Assembly: GCA_012064415.1 (NCBI GenBank) | Contig: SSNU01000247.1 | Coordinates: 28,169-92,168, forward strand | Source of the DNA: Gyrodactylus bullatarudis | Lineage: Eukaryota > Platyhelminthes > Monogenea > Gyrodactylidea > Gyrodactylidae | Direction of reading: 5' to 3' | DNA: 64,000 nucleotides | Shown here: positions 48,372 to 61,316 of the stretch, one piece after another | Position numbering within the stretch: the stretch's first letter is position 1 | How the letters are laid out: each line of letters opens with the position of its first letter | Notes under the pieces: generated by a model | What the model saw: only the letters and a program-made list of their open reading frames with translations | The model's database searches: none | Told to the model about the DNA's origin: nothing | Made by a program: the position numbers and the translations under genes

Positions 48372-51300
48372 ATGGATCATCGTTATAACATGTCGGGGGA
48401 ACCTCCTCTGGTGAAGAACCTTACGAATCATATTCATACTACTGGTAACTGTTCAACTCTTAATGTGCCGTGGTGGATTTCCATTGTTATCTCTTTAACC
48501 TTGTACACTACGAATATTCTGTACATTTTTTTCAAATGGCTTCATAACTGGCGAATGGAGCGTATCGCCAAAATCCAGAGTGAAATCCTCAGTCGTGAGA
48601 AAATTCAGAAAATATACAGGGGTTCAATGATCAATAGTCGGATCAGGATTTATGATTCCTCGTCATCTGGTGACGATTCCGACTTTGGAACTAAATCCGA
48701 GCTAGCTGAAATCTTCAAGTCTAACAAAGCAGCCAAAATTTTTCCTGATCGTCTAAAGGCAAAGCGTTACTCTTTACCATACGACCAATTGGTCACTGGC
48801 TACGGATCCCTATTTGATTCGATTCTCTCCAGTTCAAGTCGAAGACCTTCGGTTGACTTGCGAAGGAAAACGTCCATTGGTCATACTCGAGATCAGAGAG
48901 AAATTAATGCTTTGGCTTCACCAGAATTACCCATTCCCGGTCGTAAGACTACCCTATTCGGATTTCCTCCAATGCTGGAGGAGAACGAAGAGGAGCACAA
49001 AAGATACAACTTTTTCTTTGACTTTCTTGCCACTCACCATGTGGCCATTTGCTCGCCCAAGTATCAACTTAAAATCAAGTTATTCTGCGAGCAATGGACC
49101 TCTTTCTCATATCCCAAGGGAAGATGTATGGTGAGTTTATTCGGTTAAATTGGAGAACATTTGCCTACTCACTTCTTATGCAATTTATATTATTCTAAAA
49201 CTATTTTTATTTGATCTGTAAGTTTTTCTTCTCAATTGATTCATACTTTTGTTTGAATTTATTACTTATTTTTTGATGAAAATTTTTGAGCTGAAAAGGA
49301 TAGTAATAGAAAGATAGTTTTGAAATAATATTTGATAGGCTTATTTTGGAAAAAAACTTGAGGGCAAATGTTCTCTATCTTTTAACCGTTCATCCCAAAT
49401 CGCTATCTCATCACATTGGTCATCATAAAGTCAACTTGACATTCTCTCATATGAGAGGAAAGAGAGGTCTCCACATTATGAAAATATGATGTATCATGCA
49501 TTAACCTAGTTTTATTTAGTTCTTGGCATTGCATTCCATCATCATCATCATCAAAATTAATCATTCAAATGCGTTCAAAAATATTCTTTATTTATGCCTA
49601 CGCCTTTTTTGTGCAAAAAAATGAAATTCAAGTCTCTCTAAAAACCTGTCTTGTCTGGTTTGACGAGAGAAATTTCTCGCATTAACATCCCCCACAATAG
49701 GCCTGACAAAATTCTTTTCCCATTTTTTCAGGCTCTCATCTTCATGATATTCAGCACGCTAAGTTGGCTCATCTACATTGTCGGTACAGTTGAGTGAGTT
49801 TTGATCATTCGCTCACTTCCATCTATAAAAATCTTTCTCAGATTATCCAACATTTCACTTGTAGTGCCCCACCCGACATTCGCCATGGTGTCTGTCTCAG
49901 TCCCAGACTCAAGGTTCTCTCCAAACTGAACATGATCATCAACTTTTTCTTTCTCGCCTATTTCATTCTCAGAGTGAGCCTGCGAATCCCTGTCTGTTGT
50001 CGTGATTCATTCATATTTTCTTTTCTCAGTTTTGTGCTTCAAACAATCGTAAAATGTTCATGTTCAAAGTACAGTCATTTGTTGATGTCCTAACTATACC
50101 GAATGCTATCATTAATGCATGCGTTGACCGGAGATTTATTGGTGAGTCTTTTGATTTACTGCACTCTATAGTAAATATTTAATTATATAATAATTATGCT
50201 TATTGAATTCTTTTTTTAGAAAAAAACTCTTTTGATCTGTTATTAATTATCATTTACTTTGATGATCAAGTCCTTAAACTTTATCTGTTGAATATTTTTT
50301 TGGAACCTCGCTCGCTCGCTCGCTCGCTCTCTCTCATATATATGTCATGGATTCTTTCAAAAAATCAATATTCTTTTTGATCGAATTAATCAAAATATTC
50401 TTTTTGCTTGAACCAAAGTTTCGATAATCTATTTCATTACACATCAAATGACGAGAAAGCGAGACAATTCTGGCACATTACTCTTACTCTTCTCCTTGAT
50501 AACACAGTCTAGCAAAAAAAGTAGGTAACGATAAAATTTGGAGGAATGGTAGAGTTTGATGTGAAAGTAAAAAATATCAACCAAAAAAATTTTTCAACGT
50601 GTAGTTTTCGAGTAATTTGACATTTAGTACGAAAAAAATTGAGTCAAATTTTATCCTATAGAATTTTTATTTCTCAATCAATATTCATAAAAAACATACC
50701 ATTTTGAAGAGGAGAAAATTTGCTACAATCCCTTGCCTGACCACTTTGAGCTTCGACGTATAAATTCCAAGATATTTCCAATAACAGTGAAATTTGTTCA
50801 AAAATTGAAAAAAAATGAAAAATTTCAAAAGCTTTTTTCAGTCCTTTACCGATGGCCTAGAAAATTTTCCTTCCAATCCTAGATAGGGAGATAGTTGAAA
50901 TTTATTTTGTTGCTTTTAAATTTCCAAAAAAGTTAATTATATGGCGTGTATTCGTGAAAATGTATACAATTTTACGGTTTTTCAAAATTTACAATTTCTG
51001 ATGTGAATGAACTTAGAAAAAATTTTGAGAAGAATATTTACTCTAATTGTAAATTCTTCCATTGAAATATTTGTAAAATTCATTCGCATCAAATTTTTTC
51101 ATGAAATGGAACCTTTGAACGTTTCTTCCAGAAACCAGTGCTCTTTTAATAGATCTAAATTCTGCATCATCTGCGGATTATTTGGCTCAAAGAAAAATCC
51201 TCTCCTTGAATTATCTGATAAAACAATTGAAAAAGCTTTTGTTAGATATTCTATTAAACTTGAAGTTAAACCCTATACTCCTGACAAGATTTGCAAGTGT

Positions 51301-54300
51301 TGTCATGCAAAAGTATTTTCAAATAGAAATCTTAAAATAAAACCGAAAAATTGGAGAAACCCTATTAATCATGATGAAAACTGTTTCTTTTGTAACTCCA
51401 TAAAGATTCCTTTTCAAAAACAAAAACATCATTTATACGTATCATATTCTGATAGCGAACCTATACTACCTAAGCAAGAAGATAAAGAAGAAAGTCAAAA
51501 TGAATGTAATCTTAAGGATATAATTTTCAAATCGATTAAAAAGTTTAACATACCAAATTAATCCAGTTTTATGGAGACTATTCATTGATAAATCAGTGAA
51601 CAGTTTGAAATTCGTTTTATTGTCTAATGGGAATAAACTTAAGCCGGTACCAATCGCATATTCAAGATCATGTATTGAAGATTACGAAACCATTAAAGAG
51701 ATTCTGGAACTAACTAACTATAAGGAATATTTATGGAAAATAATTTCAGATTTTAAAATGTGCAATATATTAAGTGGTTTATCCAGTTCTGGAAATTCAA
51801 AGTTTCCATGCCATAGATGTTTGTTTGATTCGAAATCAAATAATTTCAAAAATAACAAATGGCCTAAAAGGAACCAATTGATTGAGGAATATAACCAAAT
51901 CAGAAGACCTTTGGTAAAAAGCCACCTTTTGTTGCCTCCTCCTTTGCACATAATGCTTGGTTTATTTCAACAAATCTCTAAAAACCTTTCAATCGACGCA
52001 TTGATGTTTATAAAACGTAAATACCCAAAAGTATCAGAAGTTAAAATCAAAAATGGTATTCTAGTTGGGCCGAAAATAAGGCAATTAATTAAGGATGAAA
52101 GATTTTCAAATTTTCTGAATCCATTTGAAAAATGGGCTATTGAAAGCTTCAAGAAATTAATGGGAGGATTTTTTGGAAAGAGAAAGTCTAGAAATTATAA
52201 AAGATATATTAAAGAATTTTTATCAATCTATGAGTACTTGGGATGCAATATGACATTAAAAACCCACTATTTGAAATGTCATTTGGACGCATTTCCTAGT
52301 GGACCCCTATCAAAAAATTCAGATGAACAGGGCGAGCATTTTCATAAATTGATGAAGAAAATAGAAGAAAGATATTTTGGAAAGAAGGATATCAATATGC
52401 TAGCTGATTATTGCTGGCAGATTTCCTAAAAGTATAATTTTTTAAAAATAAAATATTATTTTCAAAAACCTAATATTCTTTTTAAATGGAAACCTGATCA
52501 GTTTTAAAACAGAATCCTTCTAAATTTTATTTTTTGCTATGAAAGTAGAAATATTCTTCTCAAAATTTTTTCTAAGTTCATTCACATCAGAAATTGTAAA
52601 TTTTGAAAAACCGTAAAATTGTATACATTTTCACGAATACACGCCATATAATTAACTTTTTTGGAAATTTAAAAGCAACAAAATAAATTTCAACTATCTC
52701 CCTATCTAGGATTGGAAGGAAAATTTTCTAGGCCATCGGTAAAGGACTGAAAAAAGCTTTTGAAATTTTTCATTTTTTTTCAATTTTTGAACAAATTTCA
52801 CTGTTATTGGAAATATCTTGGAATTTATACGTCGAAGCTCAAAGTGGTCAGGCAAGGGATTGTAGCAAATTTTCTCCTCTTCAAAATGGTATGTTTTTTA
52901 TGAATATTGATTGAGAAATAAAAATTCTATAGGATAAAATTTGACTCAATTTTTTTCGTACTAAATGTCAAATTACTCGAAAACTACACGTTGAAAAATT
53001 TTTTTGGTTGATATTTTTTACTTTCACATCAAACTCTACCATTCCTCCAAATTTTATCGTTACCTACTTTTTTTGCTAGACTGTGTAATAAATAAATTCT
53101 CACTTAAGTAACTGTCTAAGTAAGCCTTTTCATTCAGTCAGGTATCAGTTGAATCATTTTCTTCTTTTTTCCTCTGGCTATTAACACAATCCGCCTATAA
53201 TTGGATTCGCTGAGAGTTAAATGTTCAAAATATGAAAAAAGTCCTGGACAGAATAATTAGCTGATAGGCTGTCGTAGATGAGGAGTATACTTTTTCAAAA
53301 TTTTTGCGATTTTTTTACCACCCTAATTATCAGATAGGGCACAAACTCAGCGCACTTATTTCTTGAAAAAGTAGCACAAATTTCAGCATTTTCTTGTGGA
53401 ATTTGTTAGCAATAATGCCATGTTTAAATTCTATTCATCATATCTAAAATTAGCAAAATTACTGTCCTTAACTAATTTTTATAGAACCTCATACCAAAAT
53501 TATTTATTTGTGTGCTATATATCTTACAACTATTAAGAATTTTTGGTGGTCTAATTATCAAGAAAATTGGCATTCTCAGAGTGTATGAATGGTCCAATAA
53601 AATCATTTCTTGCTTTATATATAAATAAATTATTTTCACTTGATTCATTACAAGTTTTTTTTTTCCTTCATTTAGACCTTGATTTTATTCGTGCAATCAA
53701 CATTTTCAAATATAGTGATGTTTTTGGTTACATGGGATTACTCACCTCGAATAACCGTCTTCAGGCTGTACAAATATCTTTTGCCATGTTCGCAATGTGG
53801 ATGTTTGGCAGTGGGACCATTCATGTCGTAAGCATCATCTATAACTAACCAACATGTCTAGATTAATCATCTTGGTGATTTTTGGCTCGATGACCAGCCC
53901 GTAGTTAATGAAAGTGACACTAGCTTCTTTTCCTGTTGCTATTTCCTATTGGTGACCATGTCAACTGTCGGCTATGGTGATATCTCTCCGGAATCTACTC
54001 TCTCCAAGATATTTATATGTGTTTTTGTTTGTGTCTCCATGGTGAGTATATCCCAAATTGACCAATACTCTTTTTCATATTGTATTCTTCTCTCTAGGGT
54101 GTCTTTGCTAGCTTCTGGCCCGAGCTCATTCGGAGTTTTGACAACAATGCGGTTCCTTCTGGCAAGTATCGAACCATATTCGGTCAAAAGTATGTTATTT
54201 CTGTTTAATTCCTCTCTGAATAAACTCAACTTTTACTTTGTACCCATTTATACCAGACATGTTCTCGTCTGCGGCTACTTCAACAATGAGAGTATACGAT

Positions 54301-57300
54301 CTTTCCTCAAATGCTTCTTCCGCAAGGAGCATGCCAACAAACGAAAGACCCTCAATATGGTTATCTTGAGACCGTGAGTGTTTCTCCATTATTCTTTACA
54401 TCCAAACATTTTCGATTTCAGAACCTGAATCGGCTCTTGAAGAGGAATCTAATGATTTAAAACATACGTACAACTTGAAATTGATTACAATAGAAACAAG
54501 GATTTATGAGCATTGGTTCCTCCTTTCAGCATATTTGATTTCTTTGTCTTATAGTTATCCTAAAATTCATATTCATATATAACTAAAAGAAGAACTTGAA
54601 AATTCATCTAAATTTTTTTTTCATCAGATGAATTCACCTTTTGCAAATTCTATGGTTATGGTAAAAGTTTCTTTCTTTTTTCTCTTAGATCTCTGTTGGT
54701 GGTCTATCAAAAAAACGTTCTTTATATTTTCTAGAAAATATTTGTTATCTTTTCAAAAGCGTGTCATTTTTAAATTATCACAACTTTTCAATAGAAAAAT
54801 TGTAACTTGCTAAGTTTTAGCTCATTCGAAAGATAATTTGTTCTTCTTTCAGCAAAGTGGTCAATATATTAATTTCAGTTTCTTTCAGACAGAATTATAG
54901 CTTGAGAAAGTTCCCAGTTATATGACCCACTGGGGCTTGAAGGGTAAACAATTGGGATTTGCGCTACTTCGAGATATGCCTCAACTTCCTTATAAAAGTA
55001 TTTTTCCTTTATGTCGGGAAAATGGATATCATATCATGATCTAGATTCCAAAAAATGTTGATCAAATTTGATTTCTTGATGGAAAAATTGAGAATTTTTT
55101 AAAAATCATAAATTTCCATCTTTATATCAACCGTACATAAAACATGAGTACTCATTTAATTCTTCCAGCTCATTTTTAATATCTATTATTTAAGAATAAA
55201 TATGGATTTATCGTTGAAAGCAATCCTGACCAAGTACAACGCCTGGGTCCATTACTTCACCGGCTCGCCAAATAATCCACAAGACTTGAATAGAATAAAT
55301 CTCAAAGATGCTAGAGCAGCTATTGTCCTTGCCTGTCCCCATTCAAAGTATAGCGACGATGAAGATGGTGCCAATATTATGCAAGCAATCACGTTAAAAG
55401 CCCAACGGGAGCGTCTACGTGTCTTGGTCCAACTTCATCATTCTCGTAACAAAGTTTGTTCCCCTACTTCATCTTTATCTTTCCAGTGCATGCTGAATAA
55501 TTTTCCTCGATGGACGTGTCTCTCAAACGACATGGTAATCTGTATGGATGAACTAAAACTCGGCCTAATGGCCTTTAATTGTATTGCACCCGGTTTTTCT
55601 ACCCTCATCCTTAATCTGTTGAATAGTTATCGGAACAAGAATGATTATCCAAAGGTTAGTTTACTCATTTTGTCTAAATTTATTATGATTTCATCTCAAA
55701 GCTCACTAAAACTGTTTTCATATGTTGTTACTTATATGTTTTTTATTAAATTGAGTGAAAATATTCATTTTGTTTTTTAAAGAGATGCGGTTTTCCCATT
55801 GTTCATCTCTATATATATTTTTTCTACTTGAAAATGTTGCTAGCACTTTTATAAAATTTGATAACACGAGTCACGAACTTTTATCGAGATATAAAAATTC
55901 TTGGGTAAATTTTCATGCTGATTCCGGATCTGTGCTCAGAATTTTCCTATCTTACAAGGAATTTTGCAAGATAATTTCACTATTTTTCAACTTTACTCGC
56001 AATTTTAAATGCTTTTTGAGCATGGAAACAACTTTAAAGAAAAATTATCTTTTGTGGAATTTTTCGCTCTTCTGAATGGTATAAAATTTTATATAGATAA
56101 ACCTGTTTTCCTCTTTTAAAATTCGACTTATGTGATGCCTGTTTTTGCAAATTTCGCTTTTTCACATTTTCCCAATTTATACCCAAACCTTCTGAGCACA
56201 GGTTCGAAATCAGCATAAAAATAAGCTTCGAGAAATTCCTGATACTATAAATTTGCAGAAACAATGAACAGAAAAGTTTATATTTTTGATAATAGTTGTT
56301 TGTTTATATATGCTCACATTTTGAATGATTCAATTCTTTGGAATTCTATAAATTAGAATCTTTTGAAATCTATATTACAGTATCAAAATTTTTTGCAGAT
56401 TCAGGAATTTTCCGAAGCTTAGTGTAATCAATCTAGGAAGCTAGGAATAGTAATAGTTCTGTAATATGAGCAAAGACCTTTCTTGAAAATTTTCTCATCA
56501 CTTTTTAATCCTTTTCATAATATGTTGGAAAAATTGAATCAGCCGCATTTTTCTTATTTTTTTTTGCTCTTAACAAATATGATTCTTAGGGATATTACAA
56601 AGTGAGTTTTCTACCAACATTTATCAAGCATTTATTTGCTCGCATAACACTATTAACTGATGCAATCTACCTTCGAATAATAATAATTACTTTCATGTTC
56701 TAATAAAATTTAGAATGCTTATCGTAACTGGAGAACTGAATATGAGTATAGCTTGGCAATGAACTTTTTCGATGTCGGTATCAGCCATAATTTTGACTTG
56801 CTTGATGCTCGAGAATTGGCAGTGTAAGTTATTTCCTGCTTCATTAAATCTAAATAAATGATTTGCATCTCTCTATTACAGATTTATGCACGAGTCATGG
56901 GGCACAGTTTTGGTCGCTATTAAAATCAATGAACCGAATAAGCCATCTCTCATGATAAATCCATCGCTATACAAAGACTTTATCATAAATCCATCCACTA
57001 TGAGGGCCATCGTCATTGCCAGGTCTAGTTTTCATGCAAGATTGTAAGTTTTTCCCGAGATTCTGTTGCAAAATATTATTCAAATCACAAGCCGCCCAAA
57101 TTTTTATATCATATTTCCCTGGTTTTGACGGAATGTACATTTTGAACGAGCATCTCCCACGAAAACTGACAAATTTCACGTCAACAGTTTATTTTAATTT
57201 GATATTCCGTAGTTAATTAACTTGAGAAAATTACAACCATTCAAAGAAATTAGAATGATGCAATCGTTTTTCATTAATCATAGTGGAATTTTCAAATTAT

Positions 57301-60300
57301 TAGTAAGGAATTAGCTGGCCGCAATTAGCTTATAATCATAAAAATATATTATTCTTTATTATACAATAAGATTCCTTATCTTTCCCAAAGGCTTGAACAC
57401 TACTGCAAAGATTGTAATGCACATCTCGATGGGAGGATTTGTTCCTGTGTCCATAGCAGGAACATTTATCGACGAAGATGCTGGGACTCAACGTTTGAGA
57501 AGCGCTCGCGACCATATCACAACATCACTCACCAAAAGGATAAGTAATATTTTCCACCCAAAAATTAGCTACTATTTTATCCTTATTTATCTACCAGTTA
57601 TGAACAGAGTAGTACACACAATTTTGAGACATTTCGGACATCTTATCTTACCAATTATACTGTTAACCCGATTGAAATTGGCACTTCGAATCGTGATAAC
57701 GAAACTCATGAATCTCGTCAATTTCATGATAGGACCGGAACCTTTCATTGGGTCCCTGATGTGCCATTTAGTAAAGCTGTTCTCGTGAGTTTATTTTAAA
57801 ATGGTGATGATGATAAATATGTAAATTATAAATCTATTTTATTGCGATTAATGTTCAGAAACATTGCTTTTAAGCTACCAATTTCACAAGGGTATTTGAA
57901 ATAAAAAATGCCACAAATGATGATCTCTATTTCGTGTCATATTACACACTGGTTTTACAGAATGAATAGAGAAATTCACAAGTTTTGCCAGGTAAGTAAT
58001 GTTAAAATTTGTACAGTTTTTAATTGATAATGATAATTATAGTTCTTCGATGGCGTTAAAATTTGGGAAAATCAAGATTCTGTAAAATGATTTTCAAATG
58101 ATTTTTTTTCGCAAGAAATGCGAAATTTTGGAAATCTATAAATGACTTGCATTAAATAACTAGAATTACCTCGTCTCGTTTTGCATTGTGTTATTTTTTG
58201 ATTGAAAATAAGTCTGCTATTTTTTATTGCAAAATCATTCCTGGTAAGCCAAAACAAAGTTAAAAAATCTGGAAAATCTGTTATGAGACCTTGTAATTGT
58301 CTCATCTAGTTCGAAATTCAATCACTTTTCTGATTATATAACCTGTAAAATACAATGTAATTTATTCCTGTAAATTTATAGAAATAGTAATTATTCCAGC
58401 CATTTGCAGTTTCCGGAATTTCACAAAGCTTAGTTAAAAATAATTCATGATAATTGCTCATTGTGTTGCTGAGAATAGTTTAGTCATTTACTGACTCAGT
58501 TTCTACCTCTTCCCCTCTTCTTTTCCTTGGAGAGGATTGGATTTCTCTCCCTTGGATTAGTAAGGTTCATTGGTTCACTTTGATTCTCATTGATTCTAAC
58601 TTTATACCATTAACATTGCTTACCTGCTAACAGGCATTAATCAGGTTTTAATTTCTCTCTTCTTTTTACTGTAAAACCATTATTTATATGGCATGTATCA
58701 CAATGATGACTATGCTCTAAATAGAGATCTTCATTTCTAAAATAATCTCTTCTTGTTTTCTTTTTTTACGATAATCAAGGATATTATTTTTATTGGTTTG
58801 ATTTTGAACTCATGAGGAAGATTAGTGAAAAGAGAAGCACACTCAAGTGATTAACGTTATACTCTGCCTAGTCTCTCTTCAGAATCTACCCCCGTAATGC
58901 TATGAATACTGTTAAAATGGATTTATTTGAACCCTTTTATTAGTCCATTTCGAAAAGTTAATTACCTGATAGGAAAAGGAGGGAGGGTACCTGCTAGTTG
59001 TCTATCTAGTTTAAAAATCTGTTTCTTTTCTAGACTCCATCTCAAGCTACTATTTTCAATTTTTCCGATCATATTGTCCTTTGCTTGGTGGGTCCAATTG
59101 CTGGGGGACCTATAAATCTTTCCAACTTCATCATGCCTTTTCGATTTCATTGGCTCTCTATTCGATCAATTGTTATCCTTGGCGATGCCAACTTGATCAC
59201 AGAAACTGAATGGCTCAAATTAAGGAATTTTCCTCGTGTTTACATCGTGGATGTAAGTTTTTCCCCACCCATGAGTCCTCAACTAATCAAATCAACCTTT
59301 TTAATTCATTAACATCTCTCAGGGAAGTCCGTGTAGCTTCACAGATTTACACGCTATTCAAATCCTTAAATGTCACGCTTGTGCTATTATTGGAGAGACA
59401 GGGACCTCTAGCAAGTTTGATGAATGTGACATAACACTGCAGGATAAGAATACCCTGTTTTGCGCCATGAATATAAGATCTCTATTTAAACGAGAAGCTC
59501 GGTCCATTCATATTACCACCGAATTGCGTAAGTACATCAAGTCTAAATCTTGAATTAGAGACTAGAATTTCAAAAGCATTGAACGCTGCCTTTCATGGGA
59601 ACGTTGAAATTTATCTTTATTGGTCTGAGGTTTAATCTTATGAATAGGTACATTGTTCAATCCTTTTCTCAACAAGTCTACAAGATAGTTGCATCATGTA
59701 TTCCAAATTATATCTACCGATAAATAGACCATTTTTTAAGAAGCGACTTTGAAAAGTAATTAACTAATTACATATTTCTATTTTGCTAAAATTCTTTACC
59801 TCTTTAATTATTACTGTTTAAACATAGGACATGAAAATAATGCTCACCATTTCACTACGCAAAACTTTCACGAGGCTGCACTAAAATTGACCCTGAGGTT
59901 CCAAGAGCCATTCGCCCATGGCATCATATTCAGTAATTCCCTTCTCTATTCCTCGATAAGCTCAGTAAGTCTCAGTTCTGCATATAGACTGCCATTACAA
60001 TGTTGAAATAACTGTATTTTATCTCTAAAAGCTCTACTTCAACCAAAACGTCTTCCAATTCCTCAAAATTCTGATTGCAGGACAGGCTGCAGATGAGATT
60101 GAAAACTTTTTCAGTTTTGGTACAGGTCTCATGAAAGAAACCGATGCCAAAAATTTGATACCCGGTATAAAAGTCGAATTAAGACCCCTAAATATTTCAC
60201 CTTTCTGTATAATAGCCGAAGAAGAAAGATCTGTAAGTTTTATCAAAGAAATTAAATTGAACTTGGCCTCTTATGAATGATCCGTTTTAGCTGAGTGTCA

Positions 60301-61316
60301 AACCAACCTACAAAGTCTTATTCCAAAGAAGTCTCATGTACTGGAGAATCTTGTGTCTTGGGTTGTATCGACTCAACGAGAACAACATGCGATACGTATT
60401 TGCCAATCCCCCAGCAGACACTGTCCTCCTTGACACAGATAAAGTAAGTATTTATTAAAAAGATAATATTTATTGAAAATAAATGATGAATTGACAAAAC
60501 TTGAGTAAAATTTGTAAGGTTTTAATGTACAGTTTATATAAAGTTTAATATGAGGTACCTAGTTAATTAATCAGTTTAGACTAATGATAAGGAAGTCTAT
60601 TAGGATAGAATAGCGTGAAACAATGACAGGTAAATTAACCCAGTGGAATAATAATATACCTAACTAGGGACTATGAGAGAAGAAAATAGTAATATTAATG
60701 CTCATACAAGAATATGAACCTATTTAAGAATCTTATATAAGAAAGCCTAATCCTAAAAGTTTCATTTAGAGACGCTAATAAATATAGTAGGTTGGTTAAG
60801 TACTAGTAAGGCTCTAAGTAAGACACTAGCTTTCTGGGTAAATAATTCAAGAATCTTAAGTGAGTAACTATAAACGGGTCGGTTAAATTATGTTGATTTG
60901 TTAGACCAGAATTAGCAGTTGGCTCAGATATGCTATAGCTTTCAGGTAAACCACTAGGTGTTATTAGTTTAGGTAAATTAATCATAGGGTCTCAAAAATA
61001 ATAACAAGGATGTAGAAAATAGAATCTCAAGAAATAATTTTATATTCTGGAAGGAATCAATCATAGCTTCGATCTAGATTTTAGCTGCTCATATCATGAT
61101 AAAAGTCGATTTCAGGAATCTATTTTGATCGATCGTCTACTAGTTTTTGGGAATGCAAAGTTTAAAAAAGAGTACCTTGGGAACAATTTAGTACCAGAAT
61201 CTTTTAGGATAAGATTTTATCTAGAGTTAAAAAATCGACCAAATACTATGAATTCTCCAATAATTGTATATCAAAAAGACCAACTCGATAAAAAAATAAT
61301 CGACTCTCTACTATAA
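48372..61316 (+). CDS. Slo-family (BK-type) potassium channel, divergent
   Basis: Twenty exons: 48372-49130, 49732-49793, 49865-49973, 50030-50141, 53676-53827, 53862-54041, 54098-54189, 54257-54373, 55195-55453, 55487-55654, 56714-56823, 56882-57022, 57391-57543, 57598-57784, 59034-59252, 59323-59527, 59828-59964, 60032-60232, 60291-60443, 61116-61316; 3717 nt, 1238 aa. An S0 segment follows PWWIS (residues 33-58), as in Slo1/Slo3. The filter TVGYGD is at 433-438. RCK1 has HVLVCGYFNNES and keeps the acidic SDDEDGANIM (581-590). RCK2 has DHIVLCLVG and ends MRYVFANPPADT. The calcium-bowl run DQDDDDDPD of Slo1 is missing at the exon 16/17 joint (TTELRHENNAHHFTTQNF), and S4 reads LDFIRAINIFK with one Arg. 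Exon 9 uses acceptor TTTAAG. A transposon sits in intron 4. Exon 20 is supported by phase only. Confidence 0.9.
50307..50335 (+). repeat. CTCG tetranucleotide microsatellite
   Basis: Five CTCG units followed by CT repeats, in Slo intron 4, just upstream of the transposon. Confidence 0.85.
50503..53085. mobile_element. DNA transposon with 537-bp terminal inverted repeats, in Slo intron 4
   Basis: The element is 2583 bp. Its ends are CACAGTCTAGC and GCTAGACTGTG. Arms 50503-51039 and 52549-53085 are both 537 bp and look identical or nearly so wherever I compared them. TAA flanks each side (50500-50502 and 53086-53088), a likely 3-bp target duplication. The interior codes a broken transposase (51007-52429). 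CAC-type termini with a 3-bp duplication recall the CACTA/Mirage/Chapaev group, but the protein is not a standard member I can name. Near-identical arms mean a young insertion. Confidence 0.9.
51007..52429 (+). pseudogene. Transposase of the long-TIR element, one frameshift
   Basis: The first part (51007-51561) starts inside the left arm and has a zinc-binding N-terminus: CIICGLFG, then ICKCCHAKVF, then CFFCNS. The second part, in another frame, runs from about 51563 (NPVLWRLFID) through NSLKFVLLSNGNKLKPVPIA, GLSSSGNSKFPCHRC, LLPPPLHIMLGL and SDEQGEHFHKLMKKIEERY, ending MLADYCW. From memory these blocks match a large family of uncharacterised proteins common in arthropod genomes (FID-SLK-VLLHNGN, LPPLHIKLGL, SDEHGERFH). 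A one-base shift between about 51545 and 51562 separates the parts; otherwise the frame is clean. Candidate catalytic acids include the Asp of SDFKMC and the Glu of EQGEHFH, by inference only. Confidence 0.75.

Noticed and set aside
54422..54520. Apparent Slo exon 9 after TTTCAG, reading NLNRLLKRN or EPESALEEESND
   Set aside because: It does not join exon 8 in phase without a quick stop. The exon at 55195 joins in phase and matches the RCK1 sequence.
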